18,413 nucleotides of DNA, taken from contig QZAC01000106.1 in the NCBI GenBank assembly GCA_003838065.1, positions 1-18,413 on the forward strand, given 5' to 3'. This document shows, piece by piece, positions 6,492-13,221 of this stretch. Every line of letters begins with the position of its first letter. The first letter of the stretch is position 1. Under the pieces are notes generated by a model. The model ran no database searches. It saw nothing but the letters and a program-made list of their open reading frames with translations, and was not told the origin of the DNA. The translations under genes and the position numbers were made by a program. This DNA is from Methanocalculus sp. MSAO_Arc2 (GTDB lineage Archaea; Halobacteriota; Methanomicrobia; Methanomicrobiales; Methanocorpusculaceae).

Positions 6492-6947
6492 TCAGCTCCG
6501 TCCGGCATACCGGGCCTGGTCGGCCTGGTACAGCTGCTCAAGGCGCCTGCCAACTTCTGTCGCCTGAGCCTGGAGTTTCTGGAGTGTTTCAGCAAGGCGC
6601 TTTGCCTGCGCTTCCAACTCGGTGATCCGCTCTGACATATAAGAGACTGCTTCATCATTTGTCTTTCTGACAGAAACATCAGATCCAATAGAGACAATTA
6701 CTGAATCAGGATCAATCACCCTTGACAGGAGAGCCGCACCTCCGCCGATTGGAAGAAGCGAGACGGCATCTGTTGTCCCTTTGAGACCCTTGAGCGCTTC
6801 GATTGAAGCGATCATTTCCATCCTTGTCTGTTCGACAATCTGAAACTGCCGGGAGAAGAGTTCAATTTGCTGGTTATACTCATTCAGGTACAGCTGAAGT
6901 GTCTGGAACTCCTGTTCAGCTGTCGGAGTGTTGCTAGTACTCGCCAT
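6492..6947 (-). CDS. pfdA: Prefoldin alpha subunit
   Basis: A 151-residue alpha-class prefoldin subunit. Archaeal prefoldin is a hexamer of two alpha and four beta chains that holds unfolded proteins and passes them to the thermosome. The protein has the expected two long coiled-coil arms: residues from about 8 to 50, containing QQIELFSRQFQIVEQ, and from about 108 to 145, containing ITELEAQAKRLAETLQKLQ. Between them is a beta-rich centre with VSLLPIGGGAALLSRV. The frame also offers a GTG at 6953, but the ATG at 6947 (MASTSN) is preferred; AAAGG lies 6-7 nt ahead. The first 14 nt overlap the end of the LX gene, so translation is likely coupled. Confidence 0.93.
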   Translation of the reverse strand: MASTSNTPTAEQEFQTLQLYLNEYNQQIELFSRQFQIVEQTRMEMIASIEALKGLKGTTDAVSLLPIGGGAALLSRVIDPDSVIVSIGSDVSVRKTNDEAVSYMSERITELEAQAKRLAETLQKLQAQATEVGRRLEQLYQADQARYAGRS

Positions 6948-7128
6948 TGACACCCTTTACACTCTCAATTTTGATTAATCTTCGCTTGAGACGGTGTTTA
7001 CTTCCCATGAGGGTATAGATCCGTTCTCTTGCCTGTTCTTCGTTTGGTGCAGCGATTACCTTGATGTATGGCTTCCATGCATCACCGATCTTCATCACAC
7101 CCCGTACTTCAAACTCTGGTAACTCCAT
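6934..7128 (-). CDS. rplX: 50S ribosomal protein LX (L18a / L20a family)
   Basis: A 64-residue protein of the archaeal LX family, related to eukaryotic L18a (eL20). The family pattern is clear: FEVRGVMKIGDAWKPY at 7-22, KVIAAPNEEQARERIYTLMGSKH at 23-45, then a basic region RLKRRLIKIESV. It starts 6 nt after the eIF6 stop and overlaps pfdA by 14 nt. In archaea LX often sits between eIF6 and prefoldin alpha, and the same order is seen here. The symbol rplX follows common archaeal usage and should not be confused with bacterial rplX (L24). Confidence 0.93.
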   Translation of the reverse strand: MELPEFEVRGVMKIGDAWKPYIKVIAAPNEEQARERIYTLMGSKHRLKRRLIKIESVKGVNGEY

Positions 7129-7134
7129 AACACT

Positions 7135-7797
7135 TCACCGTAGTAATCCAAAGACGTCTTCCATTCGCCCCAGTTCAAAACCGGTCGTCATACTGCCTGC
7201 AATAAATCCTTTTGAATTCGCGAGAACTCCTGTACCGACCAATATGGAACCCATATTGACTGAACCACATCCAACAGGAAGCTCTGTGAGCGCCTCGACA
7301 CGGTCGATATCCTGCTGGGTAGCCCGTGAGGAGAGGAGAACTCCTTTGTTCGTTGCAGCTGCTGCCATGCCGACAGTTGGAATCTGTGCTATCTGCATCC
7401 GTTCAACCGGGACTTTCAGAAACTCACCAATGTGGTCAGCAAGCCTTGAAGGCATCCCGGGGTGGACGAGTGCAAACTCGTCATTTGCAAGGATACAGTT
7501 GCCTGCGGCATTCATTGTCTCATCCAGAAGAAGCACTTCCCCGTACTCCTCAAGCTTCTGCCGCTCGTCTGCACTGATCAAACCTGATACAACCATTCCA
7601 CGGCTATTACCGGTGAGAAGGGACCCGATGATGGAAGTGCCCTGGAGAAACATTGGGATGATCTCAACATCCAGCATCTCTGCTACTGCACTGGCATAGT
7701 CATCCGGTACTGTCTCAGGGAGGATCGCAATATCCTCAAATGCGCGACCAAAAACCCCGATATTCGGATCCCCATTGAGGGACAGGGTATACTTCAT
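7135..7797 (-). CDS. eif6: Translation initiation factor 6 (aIF6)
   Basis: A 220-residue aIF6, which binds the large ribosomal subunit through L14 and L24e and prevents premature joining with the small subunit. The sequence contains repeated units of the pentein-like fold. Recognisable elements are NIGVFGRAFEDIAILP (12-27), the repeat containing SLLTGNSRGMVVSG, NDEFALVHPGMP, VGMAAAATNKGVLLSS, and the closing LVGTGVLANSKGFIAGSMTTGFELGR. The frame is open up to 7905, but the ATG at 7797 (MKYTLSLNG) is the family start and lies one base after the L31e stop (TGAGATG). The longer frame overlaps rpl31e in a different frame and is not real. Confidence 0.97.
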   Translation of the reverse strand: MKYTLSLNGDPNIGVFGRAFEDIAILPETVPDDYASAVAEMLDVEIIPMFLQGTSIIGSLLTGNSRGMVVSGLISADERQKLEEYGEVLLLDETMNAAGNCILANDEFALVHPGMPSRLADHIGEFLKVPVERMQIAQIPTVGMAAAATNKGVLLSSRATQQDIDRVEALTELPVGCGSVNMGSILVGTGVLANSKGFIAGSMTTGFELGRMEDVFGLLR

Positions 7798-7798
7798 C

Positions 7799-8062
7799 TC
7801 ATTCCCCGGCAAGTTCTGCCTGGACCTGGCCATCTGAGAACCGTATTGCGCGGACGCGGATCTTCGCCGGAGGGTTCTGGCCTCCCCGTTCCCATACTTT
7901 CTCATTGATGCTCCGGTCGAGCTTCACATCCTCGCTCTTCATATGCTTCTCGAGGTATTTCCGGATATCCTTTATTGCAACCTTTGACCGCTTCCATTTT
8001 GGAGCACGCTTTGTGTCCCGGAGCGGTATGATGTAGATCTGTTCCTTCTCTGTTTCAACCAT
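7799..8062 (-). CDS. rpl31e: 50S ribosomal protein L31e
   Basis: An 87-residue basic protein of the archaeal and eukaryotic L31e family, located near the polypeptide exit tunnel. It shows YIIPLRDTKRAPKWKRSKVAIKDIRKYLEKHM near the N-terminus, VKLDRSINEKVWERGGQNPPAKIRVRAI in the middle, and a short acidic tail. The start ATG at 8062 lies 3 nt after the L39e stop, with AAGGTG in the final codons of rpl39e serving as its ribosome binding site. L39e and L31e are neighbours in the ribosome at the tunnel exit as well as in the operon. Confidence 0.97.
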   Translation of the reverse strand: MVETEKEQIYIIPLRDTKRAPKWKRSKVAIKDIRKYLEKHMKSEDVKLDRSINEKVWERGGQNPPAKIRVRAIRFSDGQVQAELAGE

Positions 8063-8065
8063 TGC

Positions 8066-8218
8066 TCACACCTTGAGAGTGCTGCGCCTCCAGTTGCGCC
8101 GCTTTGGATGCGATACAACCGCACGTTTCGTCTTGATCATGACCCAGGACGGAACCCTCCGGTTCTGCTGGGTGGCTTTTCCCATACGGATCTTTCGACC
8201 CTTTGTCAGTTTGCTCAT
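8066..8218 (-). CDS. rpl39e: 50S ribosomal protein L39e
   Basis: A 50-residue, very basic protein translated from the ATG at 8218 to TGA at 8068-8066. It begins MSKLTKGRKIRMGKATQQNR and continues RRVPSWVMIKTKRAV, ending RRNWRRSTLKV, which is the typical L39e pattern (about 51 residues, lining the exit tunnel). Its first four bases overlap the last four of the PP-loop gene (ATGA), so translation is coupled. It is short enough to be missed by length-filtered gene finding. Confidence 0.97.
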   Translation of the reverse strand: MSKLTKGRKIRMGKATQQNRRVPSWVMIKTKRAVVSHPKRRNWRRSTLKV

Positions 8219-8826
8219 GAATATTCACCAACCTGATCTCGTATTATTCTCCCGGTAACGAGAGACTGCCGGTGATTCCGAGGAAAGATACCGGACCAGT
8301 CGATGCCGCGCCGCGTCATCTCATCACGGATCTCGCGCTCATAATCACCATTTGGGATGCCTGACGTCTCACCATACGCAACGGTGAGCATCCGTCCAAC
8401 CAGACGCTCAACCTCACGCCTTCCATATCCAAGAAGGGGGCGTATATAGGAAACCCCCATCCGGTCTTCAAAGCTCTGCACCTCAGCCGGGCCAAGCATT
8501 GGTACCCGGTCCAAAAACCGGGTCCCATCGGCGACCACCTCATATTCCTGTGCAAGCGCACAGAGGGACCGTCGGTGGATCTCATTGATAGCATCGTTTG
8601 GATACCCACACCGATGAAGCATCCCGATGACCTCGTCAATAAAACCTGACGCAAAGGTTTGTTTTCTCCAGGGTAAACCCAGGACCTCTGCCGCCGCCGC
8701 GACCTCCGGAACCTCCCGCAGGGGATCAAAGACAAAAGTGTTCAGCTCTACCGTATAGTCCCGCGACAGCAGAATGGCGGCTAAGGAACTGTCCTTGCCA
8801 CCACTGTAGAGCAAACCCACTTTCAT
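8215..8826 (-). CDS. PP-loop ATPase (adenine nucleotide alpha-hydrolase-like), unknown substrate
   Basis: A 203-residue protein with the PP-loop signature YSGGKDSS at 7-14, used by N-type ATP pyrophosphatases to adenylate a substrate (asparagine, GMP, tRNA bases). The rest shows the family's archaeal pattern: LGLPWRKQTF, IHRRSLCALAQEYEVVADGTRFLDRVPML, and IRPLLGYGRREVERLV. No CxxC zinc finger or iron-sulfur cysteine set typical of TtcA or TtuA is visible, so the substrate cannot be named. It overlaps both neighbours by 4 nt (ATGA at each end), lying between PDCD5 and L39e in a translation operon. That position suggests a role in rRNA, tRNA or ribosome-linked modification, but this is inference from context only. 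Confidence 0.88.
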   Translation of the reverse strand: MKVGLLYSGGKDSSLAAILLSRDYTVELNTFVFDPLREVPEVAAAAEVLGLPWRKQTFASGFIDEVIGMLHRCGYPNDAINEIHRRSLCALAQEYEVVADGTRFLDRVPMLGPAEVQSFEDRMGVSYIRPLLGYGRREVERLVGRMLTVAYGETSGIPNGDYEREIRDEMTRRGIDWSGIFPRNHRQSLVTGRIIRDQVGEYS

Positions 8827-9161
8827 CCTACCCTTCGGATATTGAAGTCTTTCTTCTGCGGCACCAGTTGAGAGAGGAGCTGTTTGAGCTGTTCGTCAGT
8901 TATCTTCTTTGTACTTGAGAGTCGACCCTGCTGGGCCAGCATCACTATCTGATGCTCAACGGCTCGTGCAAAGTCAGGTTTCGTCAGTTTGATGGTGTTC
9001 AAGCGTTCGCGTGCCTTCGGCTCGAGGACCTGCATAAGCACCATCTGTATCTGCTGTTCGACCTGGCGCTGTTTTTCCGCCTCCTGTTGTTCAGCATACT
9101 GTTGTTGCTGCATCTGGGCAAGCCGCCTCTGCCGGAGTTCATCCAACTCGTCGTCTCCCAT
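8823..9161 (-). CDS. PDCD5-family DNA-binding protein
   Basis: A 112-residue protein of the archaeal PDCD5/TFAR19 family. It opens with acidic residues and a long Gln/Glu-rich helix (LRQRRLAQMQQQQYAEQQE), then has the three-helix core with VLEPKARERLNTIKLTKPDFARAVEHQIVMLAQQGRL (about 47-82) and KITDEQLKQLLSQL, and ends in a basic IRR tail. Archaeal members bind DNA weakly in vitro; the cellular role is uncertain, and links to chaperonin and prefoldin have been proposed for eukaryotic homologues. It follows S19e by 12 nt and has an almost perfect ribosome binding site, GAGGTGAT, 6 nt before the ATG. Confidence 0.95.
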   Translation of the reverse strand: MGDDELDELRQRRLAQMQQQQYAEQQEAEKQRQVEQQIQMVLMQVLEPKARERLNTIKLTKPDFARAVEHQIVMLAQQGRLSSTKKITDEQLKQLLSQLVPQKKDFNIRRVG

Positions 9162-9173
9162 GTACCCATCACC

Positions 9174-9623
9174 TCAGTATTTCTCAAGTTCTGGCGCTAT
9201 AGCGATAACCTCTGATTTGAGGCTGAATGCAGCACGGTCAAGGAATGAACGTCCTGCAGGCGATACCTGCCTTCCGCCAGGAACCTTCTCAAGAAAGCCG
9301 GCTGCTTCCAGCTGCTGGAAGATCTTCCGCGCGATCGATCCGCTTCCCTTGCGGAAACGGTAGGGTTTCGATCCACGGTCCTGGGCTCCGCCATATGCGG
9401 TCCGTATTCTCTCTACGCCGACGGGGCCGTCGACATATACACGCCGCAGCACTGCAGCTGCGCGAAGATGCCACCAGTCGGTGTTTTCAGGTGGCATCTG
9501 TTTATGAGCTCCCGTTTTCACGAACTCTGCCCATGAAGGCGCCTGGATCACATCAATATCTTTGAGGTCCTCTGCAACCTTCCTGATTAAGAGTTCGGCC
9601 GGGATATCAAATACTGTTGTCAT
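9174..9623 (-). CDS. rps19e: 30S ribosomal protein S19e
   Basis: A 149-residue protein of the S19e family, a small-subunit protein with a winged-helix core needed for head maturation in eukaryotes. Diagnostic segments are TVFDIPAELLIRKVAEDLK at the N-terminus, TDWWHLRAAAVLRRVYVDGPVGVERIRTAYGG (about 48-79) and GSGSIARKIFQQLEAAGFLEKVPGGRQVSPAGRSFLD. The frame extends to 9650, but the ATG at 9623 is chosen because GAGG lies 8 nt ahead and the family begins here. It is the first gene of the ten-gene operon. Confidence 0.97.
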   Translation of the reverse strand: MTTVFDIPAELLIRKVAEDLKDIDVIQAPSWAEFVKTGAHKQMPPENTDWWHLRAAAVLRRVYVDGPVGVERIRTAYGGAQDRGSKPYRFRKGSGSIARKIFQQLEAAGFLEKVPGGRQVSPAGRSFLDRAAFSLKSEVIAIAPELEKY

Positions 9624-9682
9624 TGCCGTTTCCTCACTGCTGTGGTTCACTAACAGTCTTTACGTATATGGTTGATAAGCTG

Positions 9683-9694
9683 ATATAAATTTCG
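9683..9694 (-). promoter_or_regulatory. BRE/TATA element of the S19e-to-srp54 operon
   Basis: The minus strand reads CGAAATTTATATCA, a good archaeal BRE plus TATA arrangement. A start about 25 nt downstream would fall near 9660-9665 and give a leader of about 40 nt carrying the S19e ribosome binding site. No other gene lies between it and the upstream YhbY-like gene, so this is probably the main promoter of the operon. Confidence 0.6.
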
Positions 9695-9714
9695 AGGCTC
9701 GATATGACAGCTCA

Positions 9715-9726
9715 GCAGGTACCTGC
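9715..9726. promoter_or_regulatory. Perfect 12-nt palindrome upstream of the S19e promoter
   Basis: GCAGGTACCTGC is a perfect palindrome about 20 bp upstream of the BRE of the ribosomal operon. That is a suitable place for an activator or regulator dimer. No protein is known to bind it, and one palindrome of this size can arise by chance. Confidence 0.25.
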
Positions 9727-9772
9727 AACACCCTGGCAATCCCGACATTGTGGATGACAGGTACGAATTGAG

Positions 9773-10015
9773 CTATCCACGCCTCTTTGCTATCACCATC
9801 GTGCGGCCTCGGATGTCAATAACCACTCCACCGGTTCCAGCTGCAAGTGCTCCTGGATCCATTTCGGCATTCTTCAGCCATTTTATCTTGATGACCCCCC
9901 GTGTTTCAAGCTGGGAGCGGGCTTCATGGATAACCTCCTCTGTCACACCACACTTTCCAACCCAGATCGTCGGTTTTAACGACTGAATGGCTGATCTATC
10001 ATATTTATCTGGTAT
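9773..10015 (-). CDS. YhbY-like (CRM domain) RNA-binding protein, start codon unresolved
   Basis: The frame encodes a clear YhbY/CRM-domain protein, a small KH-like RNA-binding fold linked to ribosome assembly. It reads LKPTIWVGKCGVTEEVIHEA, then RSQLETRGVIKIKWLKNAE and ends GRTMVIAKRRG before TAG at 9775-9773. Between an in-frame TGA at about 10026 and the LKPTIW motif there is no ATG, GTG or TTG. The possibilities are an AUA start at 10015 (GGTG lies 7 nt upstream, giving 80 residues), an AUU further in, or a one-base frameshift from the ATG at 10002. That ATG opens the peptide MIDQPFSR, which would join LKPTIW if one base were added. It follows rnp4, with the rnp4 stop inside the proposed overlap, and ends the purN-rnp4 operon. 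The coordinates given assume the AUA start. Confidence 0.75.
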   Translation of the reverse strand: MPDKYDRSAIQSLKPTIWVGKCGVTEEVIHEARSQLETRGVIKIKWLKNAEMDPGALAAGTGGVVIDIRGRTMVIAKRRG

Positions 10016-10325
10016 TCTGCTTCACCACCGGATAGCGCATTCTGTGAGAGCATGCAAGACAGGTGACAATCACTTTTCCATGCTGTATTCGGATGCGGGA
10101 GGTATATCCCGGGACCAGGAATACATGGCATTTGCGGCAGTACTGCCTCCTGTACCTCTTCGGTATCCTCAACCTGTGCTTCATTGCGATCCTCCGCGCA
10201 AGCGCAATACATCGCCGTGATAATGCTATATCAAGATGAACCCATTCTTCAGCGATATGGACGAGGATCCCGATTCTTTCCCGGGCAATTTTCTTTCCAT
10301 TTTTGATACGTTCTTTATCCCGCAT
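10005..10325 (-). CDS. rnp4: Ribonuclease P protein component 4 (Rpp21/Rpr2 family)
   Basis: A 106-residue basic protein matching archaeal Rnp4, one of the protein subunits assisting the RNase P RNA in 5' maturation of tRNA; it pairs with Rpp29. The N-terminal half is helical (RIKNGKKIARERIGILVHIAEE). The C-terminal half is a zinc ribbon with CRKC at 63-66 and CLAC at 89-92, separated by a basic strand, as in the family. The frame is open further upstream, but the ATG at 10325 (MRDKER) is the family start. It lies one base after the purN stop (TGATATG), with GGAGG in the last codons of purN as ribosome binding site. Confidence 0.94.
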   Translation of the reverse strand: MRDKERIKNGKKIARERIGILVHIAEEWVHLDIALSRRCIALARRIAMKHRLRIPKRYRRQYCRKCHVFLVPGYTSRIRIQHGKVIVTCLACSHRMRYPVVKQNTR

Positions 10326-10326
10326 A

Positions 10327-10965
10327 TCAGAGGGAGCCTCCTGTCGTCCCGGGCCCGACATCGGGGAGTATGATGACAGTCCTGTTTCTTATCTTCAGGC
10401 GGTCCTGGCAAAAAAGTGCTATTGCTTCTGGAAAAGCACGATGCTCCTCAGATAAAATACGTTTTGCAAGACTTTCCTCATCATCGTCATCAGCTACCGG
10501 CACGCACCGCTGGAGGATGACCGGGCCTGTGTCTGTGCCTTCATCAACAAAGTGAACAGTGCAGCCGGATACCTTCACCCCATACAAAATCGCCTGTTTC
10601 TGGGCATTGAGACCGGGAAATGCAGGCAGGAGGGAGGGGTGGATATTCATAATATTCCCTGAATAGTCCCTGATGATACCGGCACCAAGAATTCTCATAT
10701 ACCCGGCAAGCACGATAAGATCGGGCGCATATAACCTGATTGTTGCTACAAGCTCCTCTTCATACTCGTTTTTTGAAGGATAACAGCTATAATCGACGAT
10801 AGAGACCGGTATGTGAAACTCTTCTGCCCGAACCGCCGCCTGTGTCCCCTTTCGATCGACTATCAGTGCAACGCACCGTCCATCAATTTTTCCCTCCCTG
10901 ATGTCCCTGGCAAGGGCAAGAAAGTTTGATCCTCTGCCGGATGCAAGCACGACGATGCGTTTCAT
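10327..10965 (-). CDS. purN: Phosphoribosylglycinamide formyltransferase
   Basis: A 212-residue PurN-type GAR transformylase, which transfers a formyl group from 10-formyltetrahydrofolate to GAR in the third step of purine synthesis. The N-terminal ribose-phosphate binding segment ASGRGSNFLAL is at 8-18. The catalytic region reads NIHPSLLPAFPG at 107-118, with Asn107 and His109, and the third catalytic residue is Asp145 in VDEGTDTGPVI (140-150). The C-terminus is a little longer than in bacterial enzymes. The ATG at 10965 is preferred over upstream extensions because the fold starts MKRIVVLAS. No ribosome binding site is seen, and an AT-rich TATA-like tract (ATAATTATTATT) lies about 28 nt ahead, so the transcript may be nearly leaderless. 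Confidence 0.96.
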   Translation of the reverse strand: MKRIVVLASGRGSNFLALARDIREGKIDGRCVALIVDRKGTQAAVRAEEFHIPVSIVDYSCYPSKNEYEEELVATIRLYAPDLIVLAGYMRILGAGIIRDYSGNIMNIHPSLLPAFPGLNAQKQAILYGVKVSGCTVHFVDEGTDTGPVILQRCVPVADDDDEESLAKRILSEEHRAFPEAIALFCQDRLKIRNRTVIILPDVGPGTTGGSL

Positions 10966-10989
10966 GGTAGTATGTATGCGCAGGAGAGA

Positions 10990-11005
10990 CCAATAATAAT
11001 TATCA
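10990..11005 (-). promoter_or_regulatory. TATA-like tract before purN
   Basis: The minus strand reads TGATAATTATTATTGG, ending about 27 nt before the purN ATG and overlapping the end of the upstream CNNM/CorC gene. The spacing fits an almost leaderless purN-rnp4-yhbY transcript. Confidence 0.4.
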
Positions 11006-12265
11006 GTTGGCCTGTGGTTTTTCAAGGGTCAGCCTGACCTTCAGGATCTGCCTGCCCCTCATCTGGATAACCGTAAGATGCCCGTTGATCTCAGGCAGGG
11101 TAATTGACTCACCAATATGAGGGATATGTCCAAGATATGCAAAGACAAGCCCACCAACGGTCTCGTATCTGTCAGGTTCGAGAGGGAGATCTACCTCAAG
11201 GACCTCGTTGACATTCTCAACCCATGCCTGGGCATCAATGATATAAACGCCATCTCTTTGTTTCTGAACCTCTTCCTCCTCTGTATCAAATTCATCAAGG
11301 ATATCGCCAACGAGTTCCTCAAGGATGTCTTCAATCGTGACAACACCTGAAAAAACCCCGTATTCATCCAGGATGATGGCAAGGTGAACCTGTTTAAACT
11401 GCAATTCTTTCAATAAATCATCTATCTTCTTTGATTCCGGGACAAAATAGACATCGTGGACCAGATCGGAGATTGTTACATCAGGTACACCGCTATGTAC
11501 TGTCCTGAAGACGTCTTTTACATTTAAAATACCAATAATGTTTTCAGCATCCTGGTGATAGACGGGGAGGCGGGAAAACCCGGTCTTATGGAAAATATCA
11601 AGAGCATCAATAAGACTCTTAGAATCTTCGATCATCATCACATCCGGCCGGGGTGTCATAATCGTTCGTACTGCTGTATCCCCGAACCGGAATACTGAAT
11701 GGAGCATCTCCCGTTCATTTTCTTCAATGGCGCCACTCTCCTCACCAACATCGATCCACTCTTTAATCTCCTCCTCCGTAACACCGACATGCATAACATC
11801 AGCACCATTCGTATGGGCCTTCCTGATCCGGTCATATAGCCAGAGAATGGGGGTGAAGATCTTTTCCAGAAAGAGAATGGGACGCGCCACAATAAGTGCA
11901 TACGATTCGATACGCTTCGATGCATAGGTCTTTGGACCAATCTCGCCGATAACAAGCATCAGAAGCACAACAACACCAGTTGCAATCCCAACACCGGCAT
12001 CACCATAGACATCAATTGCTATTGCTGTAGCAATCGTTGCTGCAGACACGTTTACGATATTGTTGCCTATCAGGATCGTGATCAGGAGATGATCAGTATT
12101 TTCTTTTAGTCTGGCAAGTGCAATGGCACTTTTTGTTCCTTCAGCAAGGAGCGTTCTGACCTTGGCCCTGGTAATTGCTATCAGGGCAACTTCAGACCCA
12201 GAAAAGAACCCGGATAGAAAGAGGCAGATAAAAAAAAGAGTGAAATGAAGTGCATCCGCGGCCAT
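11003..12265 (-). CDS. CNNM / CorC-HlyC family membrane protein with CBS pair
   Basis: A 420-residue protein in three parts. The first is a CNNM (DUF21) transmembrane domain, about 1-150, with hydrophobic segments at about 7-30, 60-85, 92-108 and 125-145, and the motifs FSGSEVALIAI and GEIGPKTYA. Next is a cytoplasmic CBS pair (about 200-320, with IMTPRPDV, GFSRLPVYHQ, and VVTIEDILEELVGDI). The last is a CorC/HlyC domain (about 335-415, ending YETVGGLVFAYLGHIP and RGRQILKVRL). Members of the family are linked to magnesium or cobalt export or sodium-coupled magnesium transport; the ion here is not shown by the sequence. The ATG at 12265 is chosen over a GTG at 12271 because GGAG is 9 nt away. 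A 12-codon frame (12310-12272) with its own AAGG ends just ahead of this start and could couple translation. Confidence 0.9.
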   Translation of the reverse strand: MAADALHFTLFFICLFLSGFFSGSEVALIAITRAKVRTLLAEGTKSAIALARLKENTDHLLITILIGNNIVNVSAATIATAIAIDVYGDAGVGIATGVVVLLMLVIGEIGPKTYASKRIESYALIVARPILFLEKIFTPILWLYDRIRKAHTNGADVMHVGVTEEEIKEWIDVGEESGAIEENEREMLHSVFRFGDTAVRTIMTPRPDVMMIEDSKSLIDALDIFHKTGFSRLPVYHQDAENIIGILNVKDVFRTVHSGVPDVTISDLVHDVYFVPESKKIDDLLKELQFKQVHLAIILDEYGVFSGVVTIEDILEELVGDILDEFDTEEEEVQKQRDGVYIIDAQAWVENVNEVLEVDLPLEPDRYETVGGLVFAYLGHIPHIGESITLPEINGHLTVIQMRGRQILKVRLTLEKPQAN

Positions 12266-12326
12266 CCGCACTCACTCCGGACTATCGCCTGGTAAAGCAG
12301 TATCGTTCATGATCCTTTCGTATCAA

Positions 12327-13184
12327 TCATTCAATAGAATTCAGAAAAGATAAATGTAATTGTTTGTTCCAGGCATTCCAAAAAGCTGCCACCTCTTCTG
12401 AGAGAAGGAGACATTTTTCCTGGTACCCGGGCCTGTTGGGGAGGCGCAGGTCTTCAATCTCAAAAATTACCGGCCCATCATACCCACATGATACAAGAAG
12501 GGCAGCCAGTTCATCCATCGTACCTGTCTGTCCAATCGGAGAATGCATCAGTGTGGATGATCCAAGGCTTGCATGGACATTCACAATTCGATCTGAACAG
12601 AGCCGGATGAACTCCTCCACCACAAGATCACCTCCCATGCTGGCATGGGCAAAATCAAAGGTGAACGAGAGATGCGGATACTCATCAAGCACCCCTGCTA
12701 CAGCTTCCGGGGTTGTGAGGAGAGCATTTACCCGTGGCTCCATATTCTCAATGGCAACTGCAACCGAAAGGCCACGTGAAACAGCTTCAACAGCCTCCAT
12801 AAAGAGAGCGAACCGGTGCATATCCGCCATGCTGGGAGGTCTTTTTGCCGTCCTCCTCCCGGGGTGGATGGTGACAACCCGGGCATTGAGGTGTTCTGCA
12901 GTCATAATTGCTGAGCAGGCTGATTCAATGGAAACTGCCGCCACTTCAGGATTGATCGAGATCGGGTTCAGATCGAGCGTCGGCGCATGGATGGTTATCG
13001 GGAGAAGAGAGGGATGTTTGTTCATCTCGGCTTCAAGCTGCTCAACCCGACGTCCGGTTGTCCAGAATGAAGGAGTTTCGAGCCAGAATTCCAGGGTATC
13101 CAGACCACAGGCAGATGCACCGGAGAAGATCGAGTTCAGCGCATACTCATGGAAGAACATGCTGGAGACACCGGTTCGTGGCAT
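12327..13184 (-). CDS. Xylose isomerase-like TIM-barrel protein (AP endonuclease 2 superfamily)
   Basis: A 285-residue TIM barrel of the superfamily that contains endonuclease IV and sugar isomerases. Likely metal ligands are visible in order: His66 (ITIHAP), His107 (VTIHPG), Glu146 (AIENMEP), Asp177 and His180 (TFDFAHA), His204 (VNVHAS) and Glu242 (IFEIED). The N-terminus GVSSMFFHEY is shared with archaeal members annotated as sugar phosphate isomerase/epimerase. The ATG at 13184 is chosen because it keeps this conserved segment; a second ATG at 13160 would cut it. The substrate is unknown. It could be a sugar phosphate, or, because it lies back to back with exonuclease VII genes, abasic DNA; the family as a whole favours a sugar. 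The short 37-bp divergent spacer suggests a leaderless start. Confidence 0.85.
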   Translation of the reverse strand: MPRTGVSSMFFHEYALNSIFSGASACGLDTLEFWLETPSFWTTGRRVEQLEAEMNKHPSLLPITIHAPTLDLNPISINPEVAAVSIESACSAIMTAEHLNARVVTIHPGRRTAKRPPSMADMHRFALFMEAVEAVSRGLSVAVAIENMEPRVNALLTTPEAVAGVLDEYPHLSFTFDFAHASMGGDLVVEEFIRLCSDRIVNVHASLGSSTLMHSPIGQTGTMDELAALLVSCGYDGPVIFEIEDLRLPNRPGYQEKCLLLSEEVAAFWNAWNKQLHLSFLNSIE

Positions 13185-13221
13185 ACACAGATTCTTCACA
13201 TCCAACCACAAATAGATTCTT

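Noticed and set aside
5694..6567. Plus-strand frames of 156 and 172 codons opposite ftsY
   Set aside because: Antisense to the conserved FtsY G domain; the composition reflects the opposite-strand codon pattern and no domain is seen.
7798..7905. N-terminal extension of aIF6
   Set aside because: It would overlap the rpl31e coding region in another frame, and the family begins at MKYTL.
12364..13215. 283-codon plus-strand frame opposite the TIM-barrel gene
   Set aside because: The minus-strand protein has ordered metal-ligand motifs of a known superfamily. The plus-strand frame is Ser/Arg-rich with no motif, and its length follows from the codon bias of the real gene.
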